Shown: positions 36,726-47,984 of the stretch, piece after piece
Position numbering within the stretch: the stretch's first letter is position 1
Layout of the letters: every line of letters begins with the position of its first letter
Source: Ailanthus altissimus
Lineage: Eukaryota > Streptophyta > Magnoliopsida > Sapindales > Simaroubaceae
Length of the DNA stretch: 64,000 bases
NCBI GenBank assembly: GCA_946807835.1
Contig: OX327683.1
Span: 30,935,001 to 30,999,000 of the forward strand
Reading direction: 5' to 3'
The notes under the pieces: generated by a model
Seen by the model: only the letters and a program-made list of their open reading frames with translations
What the model was told of the DNA's origin: nothing
The model's database searches: none
Translations under genes and position numbers: made by a program

Positions 36726-38480
36726 TTGTTACTGGAGTTTCTGGCAGGAAATGCTGGTATCGATGTGGAAGAATATGATTTATCTACGTGTTTAATTGCA
36801 GGGGTGTTGTGAGTGTCCTATGTTATATGGGCAAATGGAGGGGCTGAATTTATACGGACCTTGAATGGGAGAAGTCAATGATTTTAGTTAACATTGGCTC
36901 GCCAACTTTTCCTGAAGTGGTAGTTATCTGGTATATCTGATTTGAGACCCAAAATTCGTTTGTTACTCTTACACGTTAGTGTTTAATTATTATCATGCAT
37001 ACACTCGTTTTTAATTTTGTATTATCTAAGCTTTATTTGCCTTGACAATCCAATATTTTATCAAAGGAAGATGATGTAAAATTCTGTGGCAGTGTGCATG
37101 TAAGCTTGTAAGAGGAATAGGTAATATCGGGTGGCCAACTCTCACTGAACTTGGGTTGTTGAGTATTTTGGAATATTTAAGATGTGCAAGTATTCATCTA
37201 ATCTTCTTGTTGGATGTTTCAGTGATTTCAGAGTTATAGTTGATTAATTTTTTTTGTTAGTCTTGACAAACACATTGAAAATTATAATTAATAATTCATA
37301 GATCTAGTTTAAGATCACCAGGCCTAATCCTTTCATCACCTACTAACACCTGCAACTTACAGCTAATCATTGATAAAAGTATAAACTAAGCAGTAAAGAT
37401 TATTTAGTTTTGTTCAACCTTTGAGTCATTATACAAGTCATACAATCTTTTCGGGTAACAACACCACGTGTATGATGAATGTTGACCATCCAAAATTATA
37501 TCATATTCATCTAATTGGGAATATCTGATTGATTGAATTTAAAGGGTTAGGTTCTGGGAATAGAGTTATCTAGCATCTTCTCCTTTTCTTCTTTCCCAAG
37601 TCTTCAGAATTTATTTCACTAAATAATTGTGATCAAGTTTGCACCTCTTCTTGTTATAAGAGCGGGGTTGGAAATTTTTTGTCAGTTCGTTGCTCATCAG
37701 TCCTCAAGATAAGCAGCTTTATTTAGTTTTAGCTTCATTAAGATTGTATCATGGACTTGAAGTACATCATTTCTTAAATTTTGGACTACTAAAGAACATA
37801 TTTCCTTGTTCCAGGCCGAGCATTTCCTATTATATTTCCGGGGGTTAAGATTAAGAAAAATAAAGCTTTCTCCTCTGTCAATATGCGGTAGGAGAATTTA
37901 AATCAGATATCTTTTCTAAACCTATTTAATTTTGTCTATGCTTGCTGAAAGGTGTTTCCTTTTCTTTTTCTCTCTCCAATGAATGACATAAATTTGTGCA
38001 TGCACTTGGAGGTTCTCTTGATATAAGCACTTTGAGAATGGGGTCTCAATAAAGAAAGTGAGAGCACTATATGATTTAAAGGGTTTCATTATCTGGATGT
38101 GGTCCTTAATTGTTTATTATCTTTGTTAGGGAGTGCTCTGGCTTTAGTGATGAATAGGGTAAATAGTTTTGTATCGCATGTTCTTTGCTGATGGAAATCC
38201 TACAACCTTTCACTGTAAACTGTCGTAATGTTTTACTTGTAAACTGTTACCCGGGAGAAAGTAGGGGGACTTGAGAGAAGATCTTTGGTAGTTAAGCTCG
38301 TGATAATAAAATTAAATAGGATCACAAGGTCCCCTCATTTATTCGTCAAAAAATCCCAAAAAAATAATACAACCACACTCTTTCAAGCTGAAACGAGAAT
38401 CACCCTCGACAAGATTAACAAAACAACAGGGGAAAAGGATCATCATCAATACTACAGGGAGGTTACAAATCTCAGCAGAA
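36726..38480. other. Spacer between LTPG2 and LTPG3
   Basis: Holds the LTPG2 promoter and the 3' flank of LTPG3. No separate gene or transposon is recognised. Confidence 0.4.
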
Positions 38481-38483
38481 GAC

Positions 38484-39430
38484 TCAGAACTTGATGATAG
38501 TCGAAACACATGATGTGATGAATAGAAGGAGGATAACAAAATTAAAGGGTGCTTTGGTAATGCTTCCATCGGATGTCCCTTGTGTTGTTGGGATATTTTT
38601 AGACCCAGATCCTGCATTTCCTCCATTTCCTGCATTTCGCCAAGCACAACATGATTACCAATTCTTCCAAAATTGGCATTGTTTTATTAAAATTGGTCAT
38701 AAATGGGAATGCGAATGACGCATGAATTGCCAAAGACTCTAATGGGGAATGGATCTAATGCATTTTAAATATCCACATTTAATTTGATGCTGATATAATG
38801 CTTTTGCCAGTACATGTAACTTTGTCTCTTCTATTTGTCTCAGCTAATATTTCCAGCAAAATTTAAAGCCCCTTTCCTACCTGAAGGTACAACTGATCTT
38901 GACGGTGTAATTTCAGGCTCAGGTGTCTCATTTGGAGAATCCGCTGGAGAGCTTGCGGGGGAACCAGTGGGAGAAGTTGCTTGCGTTGTTGGTCCACTGG
39001 CAGCTGCTTCACCAAAATACAAAGTTTTAATCTAACATTTATCAATTATTTCTTGTTTATAGACTATAGTTTGAAAGCATTAACATAAAATATGTATAAA
39101 GTTGAGCTTACCTTTACACTGGCTAATTGGTGGAGTTTGCACTTGGCAGGCCCCAGGGAGAGATAGAGCAAGAGTTTGGTTTATATTGATACCCAAAGAA
39201 GGAACACCACCATTGAGCACAGAGCAAAGGCATTGTGGTGATGACTGAACAACATTCCCTAGCTGTGTGCAGCATGAGGATGAAGGGGTTGATGAATTTC
39301 CCATAATGTAGTTCAAGCATGGGGCTAGGCTGGACATGACATTGCTGCAGCCTGATTGAGCCTCAGCTCCACTCCATAGCATGATCACAAGGACCAGGAC
39401 TAGACTCATCTTAAGTCCTTTAGAAGCCAT
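38484..39430 (-). CDS. GPI-anchored non-specific lipid transfer protein (LTPG), copy 3
   Basis: Three exons (39430-39112, 39006-38881, 38629-38484) give 196 residues. The signal peptide ends near GAEAQ. The eight-cysteine fold shows CLNYIMG, SSSCCTQL, QCLCSVL, GACQVQTPP and SQC. The linker exon is Pro/Ser/Thr-rich (SPTGSPASSPADSPNETPE). The C-terminus FNFVILLLFITSCVSTIIKF is hydrophobic, as for a GPI signal. The last intron has two in-frame acceptors 18 bp apart (before GAAATGG and before GATCTGG), so a variant lacking six residues is possible. It is most similar to copy 2. Confidence 0.92.
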
Positions 39431-40483
39431 TTACTGTTGGAATTTTAGCCTGTCTAGAATGTTCAGGATGCGAGGAGTGAAGGACTTTGAGTGTCAAATT
39501 CAGTTTGCTAAGAGTCAAATGTTTGATGGGTTGGGAGATTTGGAGTTTTAACTTTGAATGAGAAGGCAAGGAAAGAGAAGTCATTTATATACGAAGTCTC
39601 TAAAGTAGTGACAAAGAGATTGGTATATTTGGTTGACCAACTCTTACTGAACTAAAGGTTGTTTATAACTGAACAGATTCCAGATGTGATCATGACAATT
39701 TTTTAATCTATTTAGAATAAATTTTGTACGTTTCTTAAGGATTTAATCTTTGTGCTGTTAAGCATACATTCCACTATCTGCTGCATTTTTAAGAGAAGAT
39801 TATTAAATGGCACATAGAAAATCTGCCATGCATTTGTACTTCAGTCAGCACTGTGTAAAATGAATTTTTTCTGCTTCACATATAGTTGTTATTTACATTT
39901 TTGATTATCAATTCTAGGGTTATATACATTTTGATTATCAATTCTAGGGTGATCAAAACATAAAAAGTGTGCTTATCCAATCCATATGGTCTGATCAATA
40001 TGTTTACGAATTTGTAATGAGATGCTGCCAAAGATTCTTCTGAGAAAAGATTTGTTGTTTCAAATGAAGACCTTTCTGTCAGCGTAAAAATACCCTCCAC
40101 ATCTTTCTGCCTAGTTGCTCTTCATCACCACCTTACTATAGAATTGTGAAGTTGAGGCAGAGACCATTGCAGTGATGCAGTCAGCAGACTCATTTACTAA
40201 ATAAACTACAAAATAACTAACATGCCATAGATATAACTACTGGGAAAACCTGCGGTTTCTAATAAAAGTCCAAGATTGACTAATAAAAAGATTTCTTCTA
40301 ATCATAAACATTAGTTAAGAGTAGCTGAACTCCAGAAACCACTTCAAATCTACCTGCTTCTTCCCTCCAAATTATCAAACTATAAATCCTTCCTTAATCC
40401 AAAACCAAAGCCAACACAAATATTAAAGACTCTTCCATTCAAGGCTTATCTGTAGCAGCTAAGCTCATTTCTCCCAAAACAAA
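39431..40483. promoter_or_regulatory. Shared upstream region of divergent LTPG3 and LTPG4
   Basis: The two genes are head to head across about 1.05 kb, so both promoters lie here. A near-perfect tandem copy of ATTTTGATTATCAATTCTAG is present at about 39897-39950. No TATA box can be assigned with confidence. Confidence 0.5.
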
Positions 40484-41582
40484 ATGGAAGGATCGAAAGC
40501 TTTCCATCTTCTTGCATTATTAGCAGCTCTTTCGATCATTTCAGTAAATGGTCAGATAAACACACCGTGCACAACCTCAATGATCTCCAGCTTCACACCA
40601 TGCCTAAATTTCATCACTGGAAGTAGTGCCAATGGCTCGTCAGCACCAAGTCAAGGCTGTTGTGATTCATTAAAATTACTTATGGGCACTAGCATGGACT
40701 GTGCTTGTCTTGTGATAACAGCCAATGTCCCTGTTCAACTGCCAATTAACCAAACATTATCACTCTCCCTCCCACGAGCATGTAACATGGGTGGAGTGCC
40801 AATGCAGTGCAAATGTGTGACACTGTCACTTTGTCTTAGTTCAGCCAATATCATCTAATAACTTGCCTTTTCAATTATTCTATCAATATCAATTGAAGTG
40901 TTAACCTTGAATTTGATTTTATTTTGCAGCCTCTGGCACTCCTCTACCAGCTCCAGGTATCCCTATCCATTCACAAATTTATTTTGTGTTCTCTACAAAT
41001 TTCTAACATTTACAAAGTAAAATAAATAAAGAAAAGTAAAACGAAAAAGAAATTTTTAAACTGAAATTTGGACACAGAATTGCGAAACTTTTATTCCAAG
41101 TTTAATCTTTGTGTATGTTTATGTGTGTGAAATGAGCAAAGTTAAATCGCGAAAAGTTGAAGGGAAGTCTTTCTGATCCCCAACACACATGTAATGTGCC
41201 ATTAACTAAAACTTCTTTAGCAGGTCCTTTATTCGGGCCAACTCCTGCACCTATAGCTTTCTCACCTTTTAGTCCAAGAGGTAATCTGCTCACAATATTT
41301 TTATAAAATTCCCCTTTCATAGTGCAAGACACATTGTGTTGTATCCAGAACTTCAAGAAAAATAAACTTTTTCTATTTTCTTCAGCGTCCAAAGCTGTTG
41401 CTCCAGCACCAGAATCAGATTTAGCACCAGCATCTCCACCCGAGGAGTCAGATGCCCCCACGAGCACAAGGATTAGGCCAGTGCTGACACCACCAGCACC
41501 ATCAGCTTCCAGTCGATCTTTCATTTGTCCCCAATCTCTTTGGCTATTATTACTAGGAATAATTATTTTCAAAAGCTACTAA
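40484..41582 (+). CDS. GPI-anchored non-specific lipid transfer protein (LTPG), copy 4 (duplication unit 1)
   Basis: Four exons (40484-40814, 40930-40956, 41224-41280, 41386-41582), all phase 1, give 203 residues. A signal peptide (about 1-23, ending SVNGQ) precedes the eight-cysteine domain: CTTSMISSFTPCLNFITG, QGCCDSL, DCACLVI, RACNMGGVPMQC. A long Pro/Ala/Ser linker follows (APAPESDLAPASPPEESDAP). The end SLWLLLLGIIIF is hydrophobic, consistent with a GPI signal. It differs from copies 1-3 in having one extra tiny linker exon. A truncated copy lies at 50455-52260. Confidence 0.92.
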
Positions 41583-41832
41583 GCAAAGCTACAACCACTT
41601 AATCGCTCAGTGTGCCCTCCTTTTGTTTTTGTGGTAATTGCGTCAAATTCTCTTTATTGTAATTTCGTGTCAAATTCCTTGAGGGTGTAGAATTGCTTCT
41701 GCTTATTATGTAGTTTTGTAGCATAACCACTTCGTGGCTCATGTATTAATAATGTACACGCAATTCAATCAAAGACTTTACTTTCAATATTATCAAACAT
41801 AATCTGTTACTAATTTGATAAACTTAAAATCA

Positions 41833-41845
41833 TTTTTACTAATTT
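41833..41845 (-). terminator. snRNA 3' box of the first U2 gene
   Basis: Directly after the U2 sequence the minus strand reads CAAATTAGTAAAA, a match to the plant snRNA 3'-end signal CA(N)3-10AGTNNAA. Confidence 0.8.
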
Positions 41846-42042
41846 GGTGGGGTGCGCCAGGCCCTAGCAGTAGTGCAACGCCTGGGCGACGCTCAAGGAC
41901 CCCGGTAGCAAGCTACCGCGTTGGACCCTTTCCCTATAAAAATTAATTTAATATCATGTGAGACAATGTCTCGCGTATCAGATATTAAACTGATAAGAAC
42001 AGATACTACACTTGATCTTAGCCAAAAGGCCGAGAAAGGTAT
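41846..42042 (-). ncRNA. U2: U2 spliceosomal snRNA (unit 1)
   Basis: The minus strand begins ATACCTTTCTCGGCCTTTTG and contains the branch-site pairing element GTAGTA in AAGTGTAGTATCTG. A U-rich Sm-type stretch (AATTTTTATAGG) and the conserved 3' stem-loops ending GCGCACCCCACC follow. The length of about 197 nt is normal. U2 pairs with the intron branch point. Upstream elements are present, so it is probably expressed. Confidence 0.96.
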
Positions 42043-42068
42043 GAGTTGGCCTTCTCTAATCCGCGCCC

Positions 42069-42118
42069 TTTATAGTTAGCTCCTTCCCCTTTCTTTCCTT
42101 AGCTCGCCAATGTGGGAT
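42069..42118 (-). promoter_or_regulatory. U2 promoter (unit 1): USE and TATA box
   Basis: On the minus strand ATCCCACATTGG (42118-42107) is the USE. TATAAA at 42074-42069 lies about 27 bases before the transcript. This is the Pol II spacing of plant snRNA genes. Confidence 0.9.
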
Positions 42119-42363
42119 ATTGAAACAGAACTGTCTAGTCTTTTTAGGCTTCAGAAATAAAATACTTTGGGCCGTTAGTATAGCCTGGCTTTCCGACTCT
42201 CCTGCTGAAGAGGTGCTAACATTGTTTCTTTCTTTTTTCTTTTTTTTCTTGTTGACTCATGCTAACATTGTTGCATGTACAATAAATTTTAAAAATCATT
42301 GCTTAAAATTATTGTTCATTTTCAGAGATAGATTAGCCAACTTTGAAAATGCATAAACAAATA

Positions 42364-42487
42364 AGAATGTTATAATACCACTTGCCTTTATGAATGCACA
42401 TCGAAAAGCCACCAAGGTTACAACTTGTGTGAGATGAGTTGCGACTCCCACTGTTCGGCTGAACACGGTGCTGGTATGCTTTTTTAA
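42364..42487 (+). pseudogene. Cysteine-rich secreted peptide remnant (unit 1)
   Basis: Only the C-terminal half is readable: after a stop it gives ECYNTTCLYEC, then LCEMSCDSHCSAEHGAGMLF and a stop. The cysteine spacing (C-x3-C ... C-x3-C-x3-C) and sequence match 53232-53450 in unit 2. The signal peptide exon is not recognisable. It resembles plant thionin-like small cysteine-rich peptides, but I cannot name the family with certainty. Confidence 0.55.
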
Positions 42488-42668
42488 CTTTTTTTTTTAA
42501 TTAGTTATGAATTTATTCGCACGAGATTTCCATATTTCAAAAATCTTTAGTTTCTCATTCGAGATGTTCAATAATTTGTTCGTATGTTAATGATGCATAC
42601 AAACTAGGTGTCAGCTCACCTGATGGATTGTAATACCATTACCCTACAACTAGGAAGATTAATCATTG

Positions 42669-42914
42669 TTAGCATTTAACAATGGAAGGCGTGGAGGAGT
42701 TTCTTGCATCTTCATCTTCATCTTCATGAATTCTCAATCTCTTAGGATCCACACACTGAAATATTTTGTTTTTTCCTTCTTTGTCGCGCTTAATATTTGT
42801 AAAAATGTCATCATCTTCTAGTTGCATGTGTAAATAAATATTTACATCTCTGCATTCCACGTCAGTTAATTCGAAAATGAACATTATATTCGAAGCAGTG
42901 TGCTCCGAAGACAT
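42669..42914 (-). CDS. Short open frame, hypothetical
   Basis: 81 codons from a real ATG (MSSEHTASNIMF...), acidic with a DEDEDE run near the end. There is no known domain, signal peptide or paralogue in the window. It may be chance or a fragment of an unrecognised gene. Confidence 0.15.
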   Translation of the reverse strand: MSSEHTASNIMFIFELTDVECRDVNIYLHMQLEDDDIFTNIKRDKEGKNKIFQCVDPKRLRIHEDEDEDARNSSTPSIVKC

Positions 42915-43015
42915 GAATATATAGCTAATTTATGGTTTTATTTTACTCGATTTTTATCTTTTGTTTTCAACACGGGCAAATGCACTAGAGATTTAGAAGG
43001 GACATAATAATATAA

Positions 43016-43477
43016 TCAACAAGGGAAGACACAGGCACAAAATCTTGTAATTAAAGCTGGGTTGCCTCCACAGTAGGCAGTAATCAGATCGGGATGTCTT
43101 TCAGTGCAATTACCCCAACATGATTGAGTTACTGTCTTTTCAACGCACAAAATTTCACCCATGGCAGCATCTCCGTGCAGTGTTTCTGTTGGGCCATCGT
43201 CGGCTTCATTGTCTCAACTATGTAAAGTCCAAAAAAAAAAAAACCAAAAAATTGTGAATGAGTGATAAGAGATTACATGAACAAATATCCAATTCTATCA
43301 CAAATTTTTATGAAATGTTACCATACGGGTTCTAGAAAGAGAGAGAGGAAATATTGTTAATAAATAATAAATAAATACGTAAAAAAGAAAAAAAAAAAAC
43401 AAAAGAAAGAGTTCGTAGGGACCTGAAACAAGAACCAAAAGGGTGATGAGAAAGTATGATAGTGAGTATTTGGCCAT
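43016..43477 (-). CDS. Defensin-like (DEFL) secreted peptide
   Basis: Two exons (43477-43423 and 43212-43016) give 83 residues. Exon 1 is a signal peptide, MAKYSLSYFLITLLVLVS, which matches the single-exon signal layout of DEFL genes. Exon 2, entered through an AG that lies five bases past a decoy TAG acceptor, encodes an acidic propeptide-like stretch. The cysteine domain follows: CVEKTVTQSCWGNC, then YCGG and FCACVFPC. Seven cysteines are visible, where DEFLs usually have six or eight. Such peptides act in defence or reproductive signalling; the specific role is unknown. No copy was found in the second duplication unit. Confidence 0.78.
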
Positions 43478-44677
43478 CTTTACACCCCAGACTGCTGTTT
43501 GAAATGTCGATTAACTGATTTTCCCAAACTTAAATAGCTACTTCTTCATGGAGCTTATAAAAGGTTACTCGTAATTATGACTGCATCTAATGATCAGATT
43601 TTGTTTTAAATTGCAACCTTTTTATGTGTCACGAGATCATGGTAGTCTAAACAATAGTTTCCTGATAGCATAATTTGACTTACCTCTGGCATATCTCACG
43701 AATTCATTTATCATACACATTTATTTTGGTTTTTTCATTTTGTATGATTTAAAAATAAATTATATTACACATTTTAAATTATATTTTAAAATAATATAAA
43801 TTTTAAAATTATTTATTATATTAAATAATTATTTGATATATTATTACTTAAAATATAACTTAAAATATTAATTTAAAATAAATAACATTATTTAAAAAAA
43901 ATATCAGATTTATCTTTTAATTTATTCAAGTTTTTTTTTATAAAAAAAAACACACACACACCCTTTTTTTTCTTTTTTAAAAAAAATATTTATTCAAACT
44001 TGAAATAAACTTTCAGGCCCATGCTCGTATCATGCCCAAAATTTTAAAAACAAAATTGGCCCAAATCGAAGCTCCGTGCTCGTATTTGCGCGCGGCCGAC
44101 GACGGCAATACAACTCAGAAGTGAGAACCCATGTCACCAATCTTCTTCATTTTGCAAGCTCAGTTCTTTACTCTCCAGGTAATTTCTCTCTCTTTCTCTT
44201 ATTTTCTTTCAAGATCCTTGACATTTTTATATGTTCTAACAATTCTTACTGCCCATGTAATGATAATATTATGATATTTATATTGAATTGTTCAGCAAAA
44301 TGATGCCGTTCCATTTAGGAGTTTAACTACAAGCTAATTGTAGAAAGTTAATAACAAAATTAGAGTTTTTATTAATTTATTTACTTTTTTTTCTAACGGT
44401 GTGATGTGGACTTTATGTTGGTTAGGGTTTACGGGGAACTGTAATGAGCTTTTCTGTTCATTGTAATTTGGATTAGATTTTGATTAATTCGGTTAAACTT
44501 TTTTGTCCTTATAAAAAATAAATGTCTAAGAATTAGTTTCGGGGGTATGATGAGAATTGCAAACATTCCAGATCATTGATTTTTTAGTTTTGTTTAAAAT
44601 TATGATGAGAATTTATGGCCCTCAGTGACACGTGCAGGTACTTCCTGAAAGATTATTGATCTCTCTTTTAGTCTGAA

Positions 44678-46589
44678 ATGGGTTCGAAAACTGCTGAGAA
44701 ACTCATCAAGCACTGGAAAATACTGAGAGGAGATAATGTCAGAAAGAAATTAAAAGATATTGTTACTTGTTGTCCCCGTTTATCTTATCTGGACTTTGTT
44801 AATAATATTATTTTTCATCTTTAAGCAGGTTATTGTAATCAGGGTGAAGATAAAGGCAAGACCGGTGTTACCAAGAGCATATTTGGTCACAGAATCATGT
44901 TATTTTAAGGAAGAATCTGGTGAGAAATTCTAATTTTAAATCTTGCCCATTCACAATCAACTCATCTATGTTGTAACTTTGTTTTAGTCTTTTCTTTGGA
45001 AGGGGTTGGGGAAAGATGCGTGTCCATGGTTAAGGGAAATTCTCGTGATAATGTACTGAGGGCAAAAATTTGATGTTGATTTTGCAAGACTTCATTGTTA
45101 TCAAGTTATAATCAAAAACACTACCCATAAGTGTGTATGTTTAATCACTTCAAGGCAAAAAAATGAAAACCAACGTGGTTCTTTTCCTGTTTAGTAAAAA
45201 TAACCATTTTAGCATATTGTTCTTGTCGTTTTAGATTTCTGGTGCATGTTCATGCATTATTTGTTTAAAGAGCTTGCATTTTGCTGTGTGCTTTTTCTGC
45301 CTCCTAAAATATAGAGGAATTATTTTATGTCTGATAATATTCATGTTTTCCTTGATATGGTTGTACATGTAGGTAAAAAAGCATATCAAGGGAGGAGGTC
45401 ACTAAGGTGGGATCTTTACAGCTGAAGCCCCATTTCATGTCTCACAGGGTATAGTTTTGATCTAATTTAGGAGTTGTGGTGTTATCATCCAATGCATTTT
45501 CAAAGAAATGGATATTGATGGTTACTAATGCAGGAAGCCCTGCAAGGTTGGAATTAGATGTCTAGAAGATGGAACCAAGGTTATGGTATCTAGAGGTATA
45601 GGGGCTTCTGAATCCACAACTCCATGTCCTGGGATCTTAAATATAAGGACGACACCCAGACCCATAGTTGGTACTTAACTGAAACTCATCATCTTTTTTT
45701 TTTCCTTTCCTCTGTATATGTCGTGTTTAATGTTTTCATATCTGTTTTTCTTTCACATGTGAGCTCGTGATTTATTGCATATGATGTTTTTTGTAGGCTA
45801 ACCTTATTTGCGTCATCGACAAGGTCTATCATTATGCTATACACACACACACGCAGGTGTGAATACATAAATCTTAAGATAACTTGTTTTTCAATTCCTT
45901 GAAATACTATACATTAAAAAAACACTCTTTTTTCAATAAAACGAGAAAATATGTTCATCTGTATTAATAATTCTATAGTTACCAACAAATCAATGGTCAC
46001 TAGTTTACAATCGATTTATGAATCATAATAGATTTTGCAAATTCCAAAAGATCCTATGGTAATTAGATTATTTATCATTTTATGTGGATGGAATTAGGAG
46101 GATCTGGTGATACATTGCTTGTTGTTCGTCACTCCAAAAGTTAAAATGCGGTTAGTATTACTATAGGTGAAATTTATGATAGGAATTTTACCTTCATGCT
46201 GGTCCTAGTTAGCACCCTTGCCGCAATTAGGGGTATTTGTACCTTTCAGCAGTCTCTTTGGAAATGTTGTTGCTTGTATGCATTCAAGGCATAATTTTAT
46301 TGAAGAATCAGTTATATGAATATTTCATTCCATATAAGTGGATGAAATGGTTACGATGGTAAAAAAAATTTATTTGCACAACTTGAGTATCATCACTGTC
46401 AATTGTTGATTCAAATAGTTGTTGAAGTTTGTTAAGAAGCTTTTTTGGACGGAGATGGTCTTTGCCCATTGTCTGATTATTTATTTTCATCTTCTTCTTG
46501 CAGCTGGTTCCAAGGATACTACTCCAATAGATCTTGTGTTGGACAGGACATATGATCCTAAAACTGGAAAGGGCATGCCTGATCTTTGA
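44678..46589 (+). pseudogene. Mitochondrial ribosomal protein uL24m, dead copy (unit 1)
   Basis: All five exons of the intact copy at 59704-63416 can be aligned: 44678-44737, 44829-44919, 45373-45448, 45534-45670 and 46504-46589. Exon 1 is open (MGSKTAEKLIKHWKILRGDN). Exon 2 lost a base after the VIVIR position and soon meets a stop. Exon 3 has a stop after KKHIKGGGH and lacks about 26 bp of its 3' part. Exons 4 and 5 are readable with substitutions. The 5'UTR exon and intron positions are also conserved, so it arose by DNA duplication and not retroposition. Confidence 0.93.
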
Positions 46590-46599
46590 GGAGCCTTGT

Positions 46600-47500
46600 T
46601 AAATTTCTTGAGACATTACATATATTAGTAAAAAAATGCTAGGGAAGGATGGGCTCATGAATATTTATGCCTAGGAGCAATAATGATCTTGTATGTATAT
46701 CCTAGATTTGGATCAGTTTTGCAAGTAGAATGGCGCAAGAAATTTATTGAATTTCACATGTTCAGTATCATTTTTATCTCATTTATATACTACGCGTTAA
46801 CCTTGCCATGACTGTCAATTTGCTATCATGTTCACGTGAAGTAACAATGGATCAATCACACATGGCCAGTGTGATTGGACTGATGTTATAGAGGAAGGAA
46901 ATTACACATGATCTGTAATTATGTTTTTAATCTTTTGATGCATGCTTTGGTTGTTTATCTGACGACAAACATAATAAGATTAGAATTGGTTGCATCCACT
47001 ATTTTGTCTGTTTAAATTCTGTTCATGTTCCTATCTTTTTATATACACTCTTCAGGCTAGTTTTGAAGATGCGAATAACTCGCCATTTAAGCCAGTACTT
47101 GGCTGTGCATTTTCAGCGGCCTTGACTACTAATCCTATGGCTTCAGCGGGTGGGAGCAATTGTAGCAAAATCAAGAATTGGAATAGGATTCCAGAGTACT
47201 GTAATCTGCATTAGGTTCGGTAATGGTTGCATTTGATCGTTCCATGCCAGAATTGGATGTCACCTAACTTGGCATCACAATCTCTGAACTTTTATCCCTT
47301 GGAGAAGAGGTTATTTGTCTTGCAATTTTAGCGTCACGACAAAAACCTTCTAACCCTGCCGACACTGATGAGCTCCTCCTTTCAGTGCGGACAAAAGCAG
47401 GTCATGTACACTTTTACTGACACGGCCCTGGTGTTTAGTATTTTACCATTTCTGAAGAATCATTATCTTTTAAGTTTTGAAGTTTGATCATATTCATAAC
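46600..47500. other. Downstream flank of the dead uL24m, duplicated
   Basis: No gene is seen. The sequence is similar in stretches to 63430-64000, including TTTATTGAATTTCACA and a TGCATCCA...ATTTTG segment, so the duplication extends past the uL24m genes. Confidence 0.6.
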
Positions 47501-47660
47501 GCTGTTAACTAATTGCATCTTGGTTTTATGCGCTGGGCCCATATCCGCTAGATAAACGATAGTAACTCAAACTAAAAAGCCCGAGTTGTGAAAATTTCCT
47601 AATCACTCCGTATTCCCGAACAGTCCGAATTTTGTCTACTAGCTTCAGTATCCGTATTGC

Positions 47661-47925
47661 CACGTGATAATTCTGTCGTATTTTTAGATCCATGGGGTCC
47701 ATGAGGATGGCCTCGTTTTGCAAGTGAATTAAGGATCCTTATACTGCTAGAAAACAAAGATGTCCATTTAGTCATCACCAATCCTATTGCAGTGATACGC
47801 GGCGATCCAGCAACAATCATGCATTCATGCTGGACTCGTTAGATGGACACTCGTCTACTTGCATGCATTCCCTTGGGCATTCTCATCCAATTTTCACTTC
47901 TTGCTATAACATTAGATATCATGCA
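47661..47925 (+). promoter_or_regulatory. Seed-type promoter motifs of the vicilin gene
   Basis: A G-box CACGTG is at 47661-47666, and three RY cores CATGCA are at 47818-47823, 47862-47867 and 47920-47925. All lie within 330 bp of the start codon. RY plus ACGT elements are the known targets of ABI3/FUS3 and bZIP factors in seed storage gene promoters. Their action here is inferred. Confidence 0.75.
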
Positions 47926-47984
47926 CCGTCCATTCTAACCCCATAAGCGTTATACATTACTGGGATGTGTTGTCTGTAGTGATA

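Noticed and set aside
39876..40100. Minus-strand open frame with a retroelement-like feel (LFSEESLAASHYKFVN)
   Set aside because: I could not match it to any specific copia or LINE domain, so it is left as spacer.
41102..41572. Minus-strand 156-codon open frame
   Set aside because: Antisense to LTPG4 exons 3-4 and intervening intron; its Gly/Ala/Asp runs mirror the Pro/Ala/Ser linker.
47526..47820. Minus-strand open frames upstream of vicilin
   Set aside because: Overlap the vicilin promoter with RY and G-box motifs; no domain.
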